From NCBI GenBank assembly GCA_001949185.1, contig BDGG01000011.1, positions 1,536,597 through 1,600,596 on the forward strand: DNA of 64,000 bases. The letters run 5' to 3'. This document shows positions 1 to 11,200 of the stretch, in pieces (position 1 is the stretch's first letter; each line of letters starts with the position of its first letter). The notes beneath the pieces were generated by a model. The model saw nothing but the letters and a program-made list of their open reading frames with translations, had not been told where the DNA came from and did not search any database. Origin of the DNA: Ramazzottius varieornatus. Taxonomy: Eukaryota; Tardigrada; Eutardigrada; Parachela; Ramazzottiidae. The position numbers and the translations under genes were made by a program.

Positions 1-98
1 TTGGAAGCGTGCGCCACTCGGAGGAACGATCATGTCGCGTTGTTCTCCCCAGTGACGCTTGTCTCCGGTGCTGCTGTCTGGAACGCGCGCCACTTGAA
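1..98. repeat. Palindromic GTGCGCCACTT repeat, partial copies in an intron
   Basis: Two right-arm copies (GTGCGCCACTCGG near 8-20 and GCGCGCCACTTGAAG near 84-98) lie in the intron before the first visible exon. They match the arm of the family described at 4109-4241. Confidence 0.6.
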
Positions 99-161
99 GT
101 GAAATCCATAGTAAGGTGGTCGCTTTGCTTGCGGAATACCGATGCCTGTTTCTCCTTGCAG

Positions 162-476
162 CTGGATGACGTCTGTGTTCAGAAAGGCAAGGGTTACGCC
201 CTGTTGTCATTCAAGGAAGCTTGGCGCGCAGAGAACTTTCTCAAGACGTTCGAGAAGAAGTCTTTGGTGCTGGATGAAGGCGTTCAGGTAAATTAGACTG
301 TTATTTTCTCGAGAAACAGTGTTGTTTTATTGAGGTACTTGACGCAAAATGTTCATGTTTTGCAGGCTCAGGTTATCATCGCACGTCTCTCACTGCGATT
401 CGATCCGCTTCGACCAAAGCCTTCTCTTTACCCATTGCCACCTGCAATGTCCGCTCCTGAAAGCTTCCTGTCGTGA
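162..476 (+). CDS. 3' end of an unrecognised protein (RRM-like last exons)
   Basis: Two terminal exons are visible, 162-287 and 366-476. The first is preceded by an acceptor TCTCCTTGCAG and ends at CAG|GTAAAT; the second follows TTTTGCAG and runs in phase to a TGA at 474-476. The residues KGKGYALLSFKEAWRAENFL followed by a short strand resemble the C-terminal half of an RRM fold (RNP1-like KGxGYAxxxF then an A/E-rich helix), and the tail is Pro-rich (RPKPSLYPLPP). No upstream exon lies in the window, so the protein cannot be named; a small RNA-binding protein is an inference from a single motif. The upstream intron (1-161) holds copies of the window-wide palindromic repeat. Confidence 0.5.
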
Positions 477-981
477 TGCAATGTCAGTCTGACATTGTAT
501 GACGACATTGCTTTGTTTGTTGTACGGTATACCATTGCGGCATTGTCCATTGATATGTATGTTGAGATCTAATTCATCCTGCTTTTATATAAGATGAGTG
601 AGCTTTTTGCCAGTGTTATTTTGATCATTATAATAGGAAATCGATTTTAGTAATAAAAATCGTTTTAATTGTGCGGGTTGGTGTTCGCTTGATTGATTGA
701 TCCATAATAGGAAATCGAATTTTGATTTTAATAATTGAAATTCGTCAGCGATAATTGATTTTACTTGCAGTCAGCTGATCACGTAGACTTAACATTAACA
801 CGTGACTTTTAATAATTTTAATTGCATAGTAAAATAACACTGCTTTTTGCACTATTTGCAGCGCAAAAGTTCTAGTAGTTCCCTCGTTTATTCAATTAAT
901 ATGTTGATGAAGCCTTTTACGTAGCTACGTAAAAGTATCGGGATGGAAAACACAAGATCAGGCGGTTGATTGATTGCATTA

Positions 982-1185
982 TGCGAATTTCGAGGCGGAG
1001 CAGAGGCGGCTGGAGGTATCAGAAACGTCCGCAATCTGACCTTTTTTCCTACAAAGTTGCTCGGCAGGTCTGGGCTCGGCACAACCTTCACTGATAACCC
1101 AACGAAAATTTCGTAGAATAAGGGCCGAATTGCGGACTTTTTGAAACTCCTCCAGCCGCTTCTGAGGCGGAGCGAATATTTTGTA
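982..1185. mobile_element. Fold-back MITE-like element
   Basis: The left arm (GAGGCGGAGCAGAGGCGGC, from about 990) and the reverse complement of the right arm (ending about 1176, CTCCGCCTCAGAAGCGGC when inverted) align for roughly 45 bp including the inner TCCGCAAT, with several mismatches. The total is about 200 bp and non-coding. No clean target duplication was found, so the superfamily is unknown. Confidence 0.55.
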
Positions 1186-1276
1186 CGTCATCGACCATAA
1201 GTGATAGAACCAGCAACTGAATAATCCCGTTCTGTCGGACTGTCATGGGCAAGCTATTACAGCGGGCTAAGGCTGT

Positions 1277-1850
1277 AAATTCCTAATTCCATTCCTTTCC
1301 AAATTCCGTTCCATTCCTGGAATTCCGTTCCGTTCCGAGGGGCAGCCGTTTGGAACGGTGGAATTTCTATTTGGAAAACTAGCAAAAATCGGAGAAAATC
1401 TAGGAATGCAAAGAGGTAAACAGTCGAAGATCCAGCAGATCCTGTCGAAAAACTGAACCCGATGCTGGCTCACACATGCGTATTACTGAGGCTAATTGGT
1501 TGTTCAGTTGAACGAAGAATAGCATTTTCGATCCGTCGCACTAAAGTATGCGGCGCATTCAGCTGTCCGTAAGTCTTTGATTTTCCCTTGGACTTTCAGG
1601 TCCGACAAGACCCAAAGTTCGGATCGGTGAATCTTCAGCTGGCTTTCAGTCTCAAAACCAATATTTGTTGATGACTTCAGATCATATTTACTGTTTTAGA
1701 TGGGTATGTAAAAAGAACTAAACTGGCAAATGGGACTTTGGAATTCGGGATTTTCGCGAGGACCTTCTGGAGAAGGAAATAGGAATATAGTAATATCAGG
1801 AATTCCTTTCTTATTTTCCATTCCGAAGGCATGCGGCCTGGAATTTACAA
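1277..1850. repeat. GGAATTCC-rich dispersed repeat patches
   Basis: Patches near 1277-1375 and 1738-1850 are dense in GGAATTCC, CATTCC and GGAAT words. Similar patches recur at about 20443-20575, 21365-21500 and 25645-25695, so this is a dispersed low-complexity family and not a local accident. No boundaries or target duplications are visible. Confidence 0.45.
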
Positions 1851-2868
1851 CCTTACAGCGGGCGACATTTTCCGAAAGCTCCAGAGCTCTGAAGTGTCTG
1901 TGCGGATCTGAGTACTTCTGCCAACGATGATTCGTTAAATTCCATATTATAACTTGATTCGCCGATCTTCAGCGTGCTTACTGACAGGTGTCATTCACCT
2001 ATCTACGGCGGCTGCTGAGTCAACCTGAATTTTGGCACGTCGTTGTTTGCAGACGGCGATGTACAGTTGCTCTTCAGTGTGTCTAGATTATTTTCTTAGT
2101 TCTACCAGAGTGATACACGTGCAGAATGTACCAAAATTCTGATGGAATTTCACGAGGAGAGTTGGATGACGTAGGATTTCTCCACTGGGATTGGATAATG
2201 TAACTCCGCCCAAATAGAGGTAAAGGTGACGTATAGGTCACGTGCTGTAGTCGCGTATTTTGCACACGTGACTTGTGACGTTGGACGCAGTATCGGTGGG
2301 TATCAGCACTTGCATGTGTGAAAATGACAAGATTGAAAAGGAAACCTGTCCGAATAGATGTCTGATTGGTTTGGTGGAAGTATGCCAAATCAGACAGTGT
2401 GTGTAGGATCGTGGTCTTAAGTGTTATTCGAGTACAGTTTGTAACACGCAATTAACTTTACTATTGTATTAATTATTCTACCGGCTTGCAGTGGCCGCAC
2501 ATGTTTTGTCCTCCGAGCAAAAAGATAGCCCTCAAAATTTAACATTTAAACGGAACAACGGATCCGGCAGAAAGTTGCTTGACAGAGTGGGAAGAAAAGT
2601 CAAAGCTGCGTCAGTTCACTGAGAGCAATGCTGAACACTAGCCAGAATAAACTTGCTGCTTTCTCCACTGGTAAAAGAACCCCATAACCTGCCAAACTCA
2701 ACTCCCCGCGTGATTGTGCCATGCTATCCTATGCTATAAAGCCTGGCATCGCAAACAGCTTCGGCACGTGTATCACTCTGGTTCTACTGCATAGTGCCCA
2801 TACACTGTACTCAGTTACTCCATCTTCCATCCTGATTTCTCAGTGAAACTGTCTTCTTCTTTCCGGAG

Positions 2869-5800
2869 ATGAGCGCTGCTTTATCCAGTGACCGAGCCAG
2901 CTCGGTCAGCCGTTTCGACAACGATGCCGTTCGGGAGAAAGAAGGACTAGGTCGGCGTCCACGAGAAGGCTCTGTTCATCGTCTGGAAGGCAGTGATCCG
3001 CACGATCGTGGAGGTTTACAACTGAAGAAAGAAGGTCCGGCTGTCCCCAGAGACATTTCTTCGCTTCACCGCCTAGCTGGTTCCAGTCCACAGGATCGGG
3101 GAGGGTTAGAAATCCGAAAGCCGTCGGAGAGCAGAGATGGCTCAGCCACTCCACAAATCAAGCGTGAACAGAGCGTCGACTCTGACTTCAAGCCTCCTAA
3201 ACCTTCGTTGTTAGGTCTGGACAGACTGGCTGCCGAAAAGCGGAAAGCTCAAGATGTCGAAGACGAGAATACGAGGATCGAAAGGGAGAAGAAACAGTAT
3301 CGTGCGTACGCCACTGAAGCTTCGGCGACGCCTGGCATTTCCGACGAAGTTCGGGAGAAACTAGCTGATCAACACCGAGCGAGAGACCGTCGACAGCAGA
3401 TTACTTCCCAGAAAGAACATGAAAGGGATCGGGAAAGGAAGGATTGGCGGAGAGAGAACGACAGATCGTCCAGGAGAGATCACAACTCGGAGAGGAATCG
3501 TTATCCGGAAAGCCCGAGACATGGCGCGCGCACACCCCGAATGAGCCCAAAAGGTAAAGAAATTCTTTGATCGGCTGAAAGTTTCACCCTGTGATTCAGT
3601 GTCTGTGAGAGAAGATCTGCGGAAAATTTGCCTGCTTATCGGATATTTCGTTTCAGATACGCCTTCGAGATCGCACTGGGAAGAGGACGATTTGGCTTTG
3701 TCGAGACGTCCTCAGAGCACACCCTTCACCCCTTCCTACAAATACAACGACTGGGCTGATGATAAAAAGAGGATTGGCTCAACGTTGAGAAGAGATCGAG
3801 CTGTCAAAGTCGAGGATGGGGAAGATGGGGAGAAGTTCGCGACCGAGATGGAGCGAAGAGAATGGGAAGAAGAACAGAAGCAGCTCGATCGGAACTGGTA
3901 CGATATGGACGAAGGAAACGACCTGGAACACGGCGCCTTCGACAACGTTTCGGACGAATATACCCGCAAGAAAGAGGAACAGTTGGAAGAGAAGAAGCAA
4001 AAGAAACAGTCAGCGTTGCAAAGACAGCATAACCGGGATAACATGCTGTGGGAAACAAGTCGAATGGTAAGTGGCAGCTCGATAGATAAACTGTACAAGA
4101 TTGTTTTCCCGGGTGGCTCACGTTTTCAGTGTTATTAGCTGGGCGAGTGCGCCACTTGGAAAACGATCTTGTCCAGTTTGTTTTCCAAGGTGGCGCACGT
4201 GCTCAGTGGTTTTGGGTGAAAACCTGCGCCACTTGAAAGAACTGTGTTCTTGTCTAGCTTGGCATTTATGGTCGAATTCTTTATTAGGTGCGCTCCGGTG
4301 TCGTTGTTAAACTGGACCATAACGAAGACTTCGAAGAAGACAACGAAGCAAGAGTCCATCTACTCGTTCACAACATCGTCCCGCCATTCCTCGATGGTCG
4401 GATAGTCTTCACGAAGACGACAGAGCCCGTCATCCCCGTGAAGGATCCCACTTCCGATCTGGCTGTCGTGGCCAGGAAGGGAAGTGAAATGGTCAGGCGT
4501 CATCGCTTGCAGAAAGAAAAGCAGAAGATAGTGCAGAGAGAGATGAACATGGCTGGAACACAGATGGGGAACATCCTGGGGATTAAGGAAGTTAAGGAAG
4601 ATGTCGTGGACGAGAATAAAGATTTCAGGGCCGGCCACAAGTTTGCTGACCATATGCAGGTATTTATTTTCATTTATCAGGTCAATCAACGCATGACGTC
4701 ATTTGAGAACCGTTAATGGATATCCCAGTCGTGACGTCATACGCGGGCTGAGATAATATTGAAATACTAGTATGGTAAATTATTTTGGTATTAAAGTTTG
4801 TCCCGAGTAGGCGGCTTCGTAATATCCAAGTCCTACCGTGTCTCTTTTTGTTTGTAGGAGAAGACGGAAGCTGTGAGTAACTTCGCCCGGTCCAAGACGT
4901 TCACCCAGCAACGCCAGTACTTGCCCATCTTTGCAGTCCGCGAAGAACTTCTCAACATCATCCGAGAGAACAGCGTGGTGGTCATCGTGGGAGAGACAGG
5001 CTCGGGGAAGACTACCCAACTGACGCAGTACCTGATGGAAGATGGCTACGCGAAAGTGGGTATGATCGCCTGTACTCAGCCACGGCGAGTAGCTGCCATG
5101 TCAGTCGCCAAGCGTGTTTCGGAAGAGATGCAGTGTAAGCTGGGTGGGACAGTTGGCTACGCTATCCGTTTCGAAGACTGTACAAGTGACGAGACGGTCA
5201 TCAAGTACATGACGGACGGTATTCTCCTGAGAGAAAGCCTACGTGAGCCCGATCTGGATCAGTACAGCGCAATAGTCATGGACGAGGCTCACGAACGTTC
5301 ACTGAATACCGATGTACTGTTCGGGTTACTGAGAGAAGTGGTGGCGAGAAGGCACGACCTGAAGCTGATCGTGACGAGTGCCACGATGGACTCGGATAAG
5401 TTCGCGCAGTTCTTTGGAGGCGTCCCGGTGTACATCATCCCAGGCAGGACGTTTCCTGTGGAGATCGCCTATGCCAAGAATCCTGTGGAGGATTATGTGG
5501 ACGCTGCGGTGAAAGAATGCATCAAGGTGCATTTGACAGCTTCCACCGGAGATATTTTGGTGTTCCTTCCTGGACAGGAAGACATTGAGGTAAGCGTCAA
5601 TAGAGTTAGTCGAATCCACCGTTGGTCAGTTGAAGGGTGTTTGGCACAGTTTGCAACGTATTTCCCCCTGGAATGGGTTGATCAGGCACGGCCTTAGATA
5701 TGTGGCCGTTGGGGTTTTTGTACGGTTGATTGACTAGCAGTTATTTTCTTGATTAGGTGGCCTGCGAACTCATCAAAGAACGTCTAGCGCAGATCGACGA

Positions 5801-7873
5801 AGCTCCCGCACTCACACTCCTGCCTATTTACTCCCAACTGCCCAGTGATTTACAAGCTAAAGTCTTCATGAAGTCTCCAGATGGCTCGAGGAAGTGCGTG
5901 GTGTCGACCAACATCGCCGAAACCTCACTAACGGTCGACGGTATCATGTACGTGGTGGACGCTGGCTACTGCAAGCTGAAAGTCTACAACCCGCGCATCG
6001 GTATGGACGCCCTCCAGATCTACCCCATCTCCCAAGCTAACGCTAACCAGCGGTCTGGTCGAGCTGGTAGAACAGGGCCAGGGAAGTGTTACAGACTGTA
6101 CACGACGAAACAGTACAAAGACGAGATGCTGGTGTCAACTGTACCGGAAGTACAGAGAACAAATCTAGCTAATGTCTGTCTGCTTCTTAAGAGTCTGGGT
6201 GTTCAGAACTTGCTAGATTTCCACTTCATGGACCCTCCACCACAAGATAACATGCTCAACTCCATGTTTCAGTTGTGGATTCTAGGGGCGTTGGATAACA
6301 CGGGCAACTTGACACCGTTGGGCAGAAGCATGGCCGAGTTCCCACTGGACCCCGCTATGTCCAAGATGTTGATTGTGGCCTACGATATGGCTTGCAATAC
6401 CGAGATTCTGACGATTGTGTCCATGTTGTCCGTTCCTTCCATCTTTTACAGACCGCCGGGAAAAGAAGAGGAAAGTGATGCCAAACGCGAAAAATTCCAG
6501 GTAAGAACTTGACAACACGGCAGACGAGCTCGACCAGATTGTCTTCTCAAGTGGCGCACGTTGTGAGGCTCATGGACTGGAAGCGTGCACCACTTGGAAA
6601 AGCCATCTTGCCGAGCTGGCGCCTGGCGAGCTCCAATTTTCGTAACGTATCTCGGCGTACCCAATCGTATCAAACCGAAGTGAACGATGTGTACCAGACT
6701 ACCAGTCCAAGACCAACTAACTTATCTTAGGTACAGCCAGAGTCCATATATCCTGCAAGATATAATATATGGACCCTGATACAGCTGTATCTAGGTGGTC
6801 TTAACCAGTCTACCGTATCCTCGCACTTTCTCCGCTAAATTCTGTTTTCCGCCGTTCTTGAAAGTTCTCTTTGCCTCTTCCCAGTTTTCAGCGAATGTTT
6901 TAACTTTAACCTTCCCTTAACGTGCAGATATGTTTTCTAGGTGGCTGAAAGTGACCATCTGACGTTCCTGAACGTCTTCAACCAATGGAAGCAGAACGGG
7001 GAATCGAGCAACTGGTGCCGCGACAACTACGTTCACGCTAAAGCCATGAAGAAGGTTAATGAAGTCCGACTACAGCTGAAGGAAATCATGGATCAGCACA
7101 AGATGCGCCTGCGGTCTTGTGGCTCGGACTGGGACGTGGTCCGCAAGTGCATCTGCTCGGCCTACTTCCATCAGGGCTGTCGACTAAAGGGCCTGGGCGA
7201 GTATGTCAGTCTCCGAACTGGCATGCCATGTCATCTTCATCCCACTTCCGCCCTTTATGGTACGTAATAACAGAACAAGAAATGAAGGCTGAAAGTTTGA
7301 GAACTTACTGTTGTAATACTCTGGAAACAGTTGGCCTGATTTACACGGTGAAAACACGGAAAGCAAGTCATGCTTTTGTCACGCTGAATAAGCTGATGGA
7401 CACCTGAGAAATATTTTTTTACGTTGCAGTCACGTGCTCAAAGCGTCGTTTTTTCACTGATGTTGAACAGGGTTGGGCAAAGTTTTGATCTTTCCTCTTC
7501 TTTCTTTGCAGGAATGGGTTTTCAGCCAGATTACGTCGTGTACCACGAACTGGTCATGACGTCCAAGGAATACATGCAGTGCGTAACGGCAGTAGATGGT
7601 CAGTGGTTGGCCGAGCTGGGTCCGATGTTCTACAGTGTCAAAGAGTCTGCCAAAACCCGCAACGAAAAGCGCAAGAACTTCCAGGCCATCGAGATGACCA
7701 TGGAGCAAGAGATGAGCATCGCTCAGAAGCAGATGCAAGAAATCAAGAGTAAGGAAGCCTTGACGCCGATGAGCGTCAAGAAGAGAATGCAGATCGTCAC
7801 GCCGGGTATCAAGTCGGAACCCGGAACGCCCTTCACGCCAAGACAACATAACTCTAGTCGTTATGGCTTGTGA
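2869..7873 (+). CDS. DHX38: Pre-mRNA-splicing ATP-dependent RNA helicase PRP16
   Basis: Exons: 2869-3553, 3657-4066, 4288-4659, 4858-5589, 5757-6500, 6941-7259, 7512-7873. All junctions are GT-AG and keep phase, giving 1,207 aa (the human protein is 1,227). PRP16 is the nuclear DEAH-box ATPase that remodels the spliceosome after the first catalytic step. The N-terminal 400 residues are charged and RS/RE-rich and include the family's [12 protein letters not shown] block. The helicase core shows GETGSGKTT (about aa 534), DEAH in MDEAHERS (about 631), TSATM, and motif [14 protein letters not shown] (about 831), followed by the winged-helix/OB region ([20 protein letters not shown]-like). The C-terminus ends in RYGL as in animals. 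No stops or frameshifts are seen. The start ATG at 2869 opens the conserved IHRLEG-type N-terminal region. Introns 2 and 5 carry the palindromic repeat. Confidence 0.96.
4109..4241. repeat. Palindromic repeat pair in DHX38 intron 2
   Basis: There are two adjacent hairpins. Each has a left arm like GGTGGCGCACGT, a loop of about 25 nt (TTTCAGTGTT..TTGGCTGG) and a right arm GTGCGCCACTTGG followed by AAAACGATCTTGTC. It is the clearest tandem example of the window-wide family; the two hairpins occupy most of the 221-bp intron 4067-4287. Confidence 0.8.
6548..6602. repeat. Palindromic repeat in DHX38 intron 5
   Basis: The hairpin has arms CTCAAGTGGCGCACG and GTGCACCACTTGG around a loop containing TCATGGACTGGAAG, followed by the family tail CTTGCCGAGCTGG. 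Confidence 0.75.
6736..6757. repeat. 22-bp word shared with position 58495
   Basis: A 22-bp stretch beginning GCCAGAGTCCATATATC is identical here and at 58495-58516. It lies in DHX38 intron 5 next to an imperfect palindrome (GTCCATATAT ... ATATATGGAC). It is probably the end of a dispersed element. Confidence 0.5.
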
Positions 7874-8002
7874 AGAACGTCCTTACCTTCTGTACATATT
7901 TTGCTCTTTCATGTAATCATGTTTCTTTCTGAAGCTTATTTTTTACTGTTGCTTTTTAATTCTTTAGAATTTGTGTGTTGTAGAATGAAGTTCGAACTGT
8001 GA

Positions 8003-8020
8003 AATAAAATGAAAAATAAA
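8003..8020 (+). terminator. Polyadenylation signals of DHX38
   Basis: Two AATAAA hexamers (8003-8008 and 8015-8020) lie about 130 bp after the DHX38 stop and before the next gene's first plausible start. Confidence 0.6.
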
Positions 8021-8289
8021 TGAAGAGCAGGAAGAGTTCGGTATGGGACTGGAAGTTTCCGCGGTTTTTGGTGCGCACTGGGCGCAAAGCTAGTCATACG
8101 ATTTTCCAGCATTGAAGAGCGGGAAACTTTCTGAGAGGGGACATTTTTTCTTGCGTTGTGAGATGCAGCAGATCTGAAGTTGCTATGGCTGATGCTGTAA
8201 GCAACTGTTGCTGTTGCGTATGTCGATCTATCGTATGGGTAGAGTACCGAGAGGAAATCTCGTACTGTGTGGAAATGTTTGCCGGAAAG

Positions 8290-11200
8290 ATGGCTAGAAC
8301 GGAATCTTCAGATTTAGTTCAATTCGTTCTTGTATTATTGCTTTTCCACGTGAGTGTTATCCAGCCATGTGTGACAACCTATACAAAGCCCACTGTTCTG
8401 GGATATGCGCAACTCAATACGATCTCGACGCAAATGTCAGCTTACGTTCACAAATCCCTTTTGTCAGGTACGTGTTGCTGCTTATCGGGATGATTTGGCC
8501 AGCTACCTGCATATCATCGTCCGCTGTGATATCTTCGTAAATTTACTTCCGGTGCGAAGTCATTTGGAAGCTCGGCAAGCAAATCCGATAAGGCTGTTTC
8601 CTTAGTGGCGCACATTGTTTTGCGTTTTTGGGGGGAAGTGTGCGCCACTTGGGAAAAATGATCTTGTTGAGGTTCTTTGCTCTTTTCAAGTGGCGCACGT
8701 CCTCGCTATTATTACTTGGAAGACTGCGCCACATGGAACAACGAACTTGTCCAGTTTGCTCGCCCAGCTCTAATTTTTGGCTTACGGTGGTTTGGTTCAT
8801 AGGTTATTCGTGGTTCCGAGCCGACTGGTACAACATCGTGGTCTACGTGACTATTTCCCTGGAAGGTATGACAGAGTTGCGCTACGACAAGTTCCGGAGC
8901 AACCAGACGTCAATGTATGCCACATTCACCGAAGAAGAGAATAGCTGGGCCGCCATGATGACCTGCGAGTCCCACATGCCTTCCAAGTACCCACGAGTTC
9001 CGCCGTTCCCTCTCCTACCTTATGACCCCGTCTCCAACAACCCCGCCACCAATAATACAGTCAGTTACGACTTGGCACTGCCGCTGTTTCTGTACCAAGT
9101 CGTGGTGGTCTTCAAGGTACCTGGGTTGACGACCTTGCAGTTGTCGAGGGACACCATGTTGAAAATCTTCACGGGCGTGTATACCAAGTGGAGTCAGATT
9201 CCAGCGTATGTGCAAAATTCTCGTGCTTCAGTGAAATTCACACTTGGGACGTCGACAAATGAATTCGCCCAGATCGTTTTCCAAAGTGGCGCACGACATT
9301 AGCCAGCGGCAATAATCACGTGCGCCACTTGGCTAAATTCATTACCAAAGCCCCAAATGCGATTAGAAAAAATCGATCAAAGTATGGATTGAAGGAAACT
9401 CAAGTAACAAGGATGTCGGTTTTTCAAGAATGAATCTCGGAAGCAACCCTTGGTATTTTGGGCGTGTCAAAGTTGACGAGTGTTTTGGCAGGACAGCATA
9501 TAGCGGGCAGACCATCACGGATCCCACCCAGTCCATCACCATATACATCATCAGCCAGCCCAACAAGATTAGCGATATCCTCTGTCGTTACGTGAAGAAC
9601 GCCGGGGCTAGCTGGACCAAAGTGGATATGGACGCCAAATGTGCCACCGGCGACATGTTCCCCCCATCCGCCACCAACCCCACTTTCAAGCGAGTCCGCT
9701 CGGCCGATGGCGCGCTGGCCTCCTTGACCAACACTCCGTATTCCATCACCTACACCAGTCGAGTCAACCTGATCGCATATGGCAAAGCTGTCACCACCGC
9801 TTCCCTTCAAAACGCCGCTGGAAACTACGTCAGTGCCAATTTTACCACGGTAAATTCAAATAAGAAGCAATTTTATTTTTTGGGTAGGAGTAGGTCGTAA
9901 AAGCTGAGTCCGGCAAGATGAAGTGCTCCGTAGAACTAGGACCTACTGCATGATGAATTCCTCTGGAAATTATTACAAGATTTATGGCTAGTTCAGATTC
10001 TACTTCTACTTTCAATTTCTGTTCTTTTTTCCTAGTTGAATGCAACGATCTACGGAAACAACATTACGGTGGCGGCCAACGGTACGGGTCTTGTGGACCT
10101 TCCCAACGCAACGGCCTACCCGCTGATCGGCATGAGCTTCATTACTGTGCGTTCGGCGCCCGATATCCGCAACGGTCCACCGGTGGATATCTACGTGGCT
10201 TCCGAAGTCCTTCGCTACTACCGTTGGGTCAACCGTGATCCTGCTGCTCGAGTCCGACTGTATAATTTCGAAGCGTTGCCCATTCCCAATGCAACCTACG
10301 ACGGCACCATCACCTTCATTAAGAACGAATGGTACGATGGTCGATGCTACCTTCACACGCGGGTTGATTCAGTTTCTTGGCGCAACTGTTGAGTACGCAT
10401 CACGACATTACTTTGGTCTGTCGCAGGTGGGCTACAATGCCCAACCAAGAGGACAACACAACCTACAGCGTGTGGGCCGAAATGGAGTACCAGTCCAGTC
10501 TGGAGCAGCTGACAGACTTTCAAGACATCTTTGTGATTTATGTCCTCCCACCCCTCATCGCTTTCATTTTTGTCGCCTACCTAACCTGGCGACTCATACT
10601 CTGGTTCATTCTTTATCGCAAAGTCCACCACGGAGTCTACCAAATCCCCGCTGAGGACATTGTCTTCATCGAGACTTCCAAAGAACGCTACCGATGCATG
10701 TTACATGGCCGAGCTTATTTGGACAGCCGACCCGAAAGCGAAATACCATTCTTAACCGGTACGACCATGGTAAAGTTTTCGCCCCTAACGGCATAGCATG
10801 AATGCCCTCGTCTGTTCCTATTAATCATTACTTCGAGCTCCGACAACCAACAGGATTTTCTTTGAAACTGGTCAAGTCTTTCTTTTTCACGCAGGTGAAT
10901 ATAAATCCGGTGTAGTGTTGCTTCGATCCTTCCCAATGGCCTTCAACACCTCCAGTCTCCGCGTCCGTCAAGAACTGATCCATATGCAGGAATGGCGTTG
11001 TCACAAGAACCTCGTCAAGTTCCTTGGAGTGGCGGAAGTGCGACGACAGCGGTACATCGTCTCCGAGCTGAGTTTGTTGGGCGACTTGCGAACACTCTTA
11101 AACAGCGTCAGTCAACAACATCTTCTGACGCAACCTGTCAGGTTCAACATGGCACGGGGTGTGGCCGAAGGTATGAGATACCTCCATGAACAAAAGATTG

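Larger units (their letters stand above)
477..2868. other. Intergenic, no gene seen; repeat-bearing
   Basis: Nothing here reads as a gene: the open frames are short and lack family resemblance. It holds an AT-rich stretch with two similar AATAGGAAATCGA copies (near 633 and 706), the palindrome TTTTACGTAGCTACGTAAAA (near 909-929), a fold-back element (about 982-1185) and two patches of GGAATTCC-type sequence (about 1277-1375 and 1738-1850). The last few hundred bases are the presumed promoter and 5' UTR of the DHX38 gene. Confidence 0.6.
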
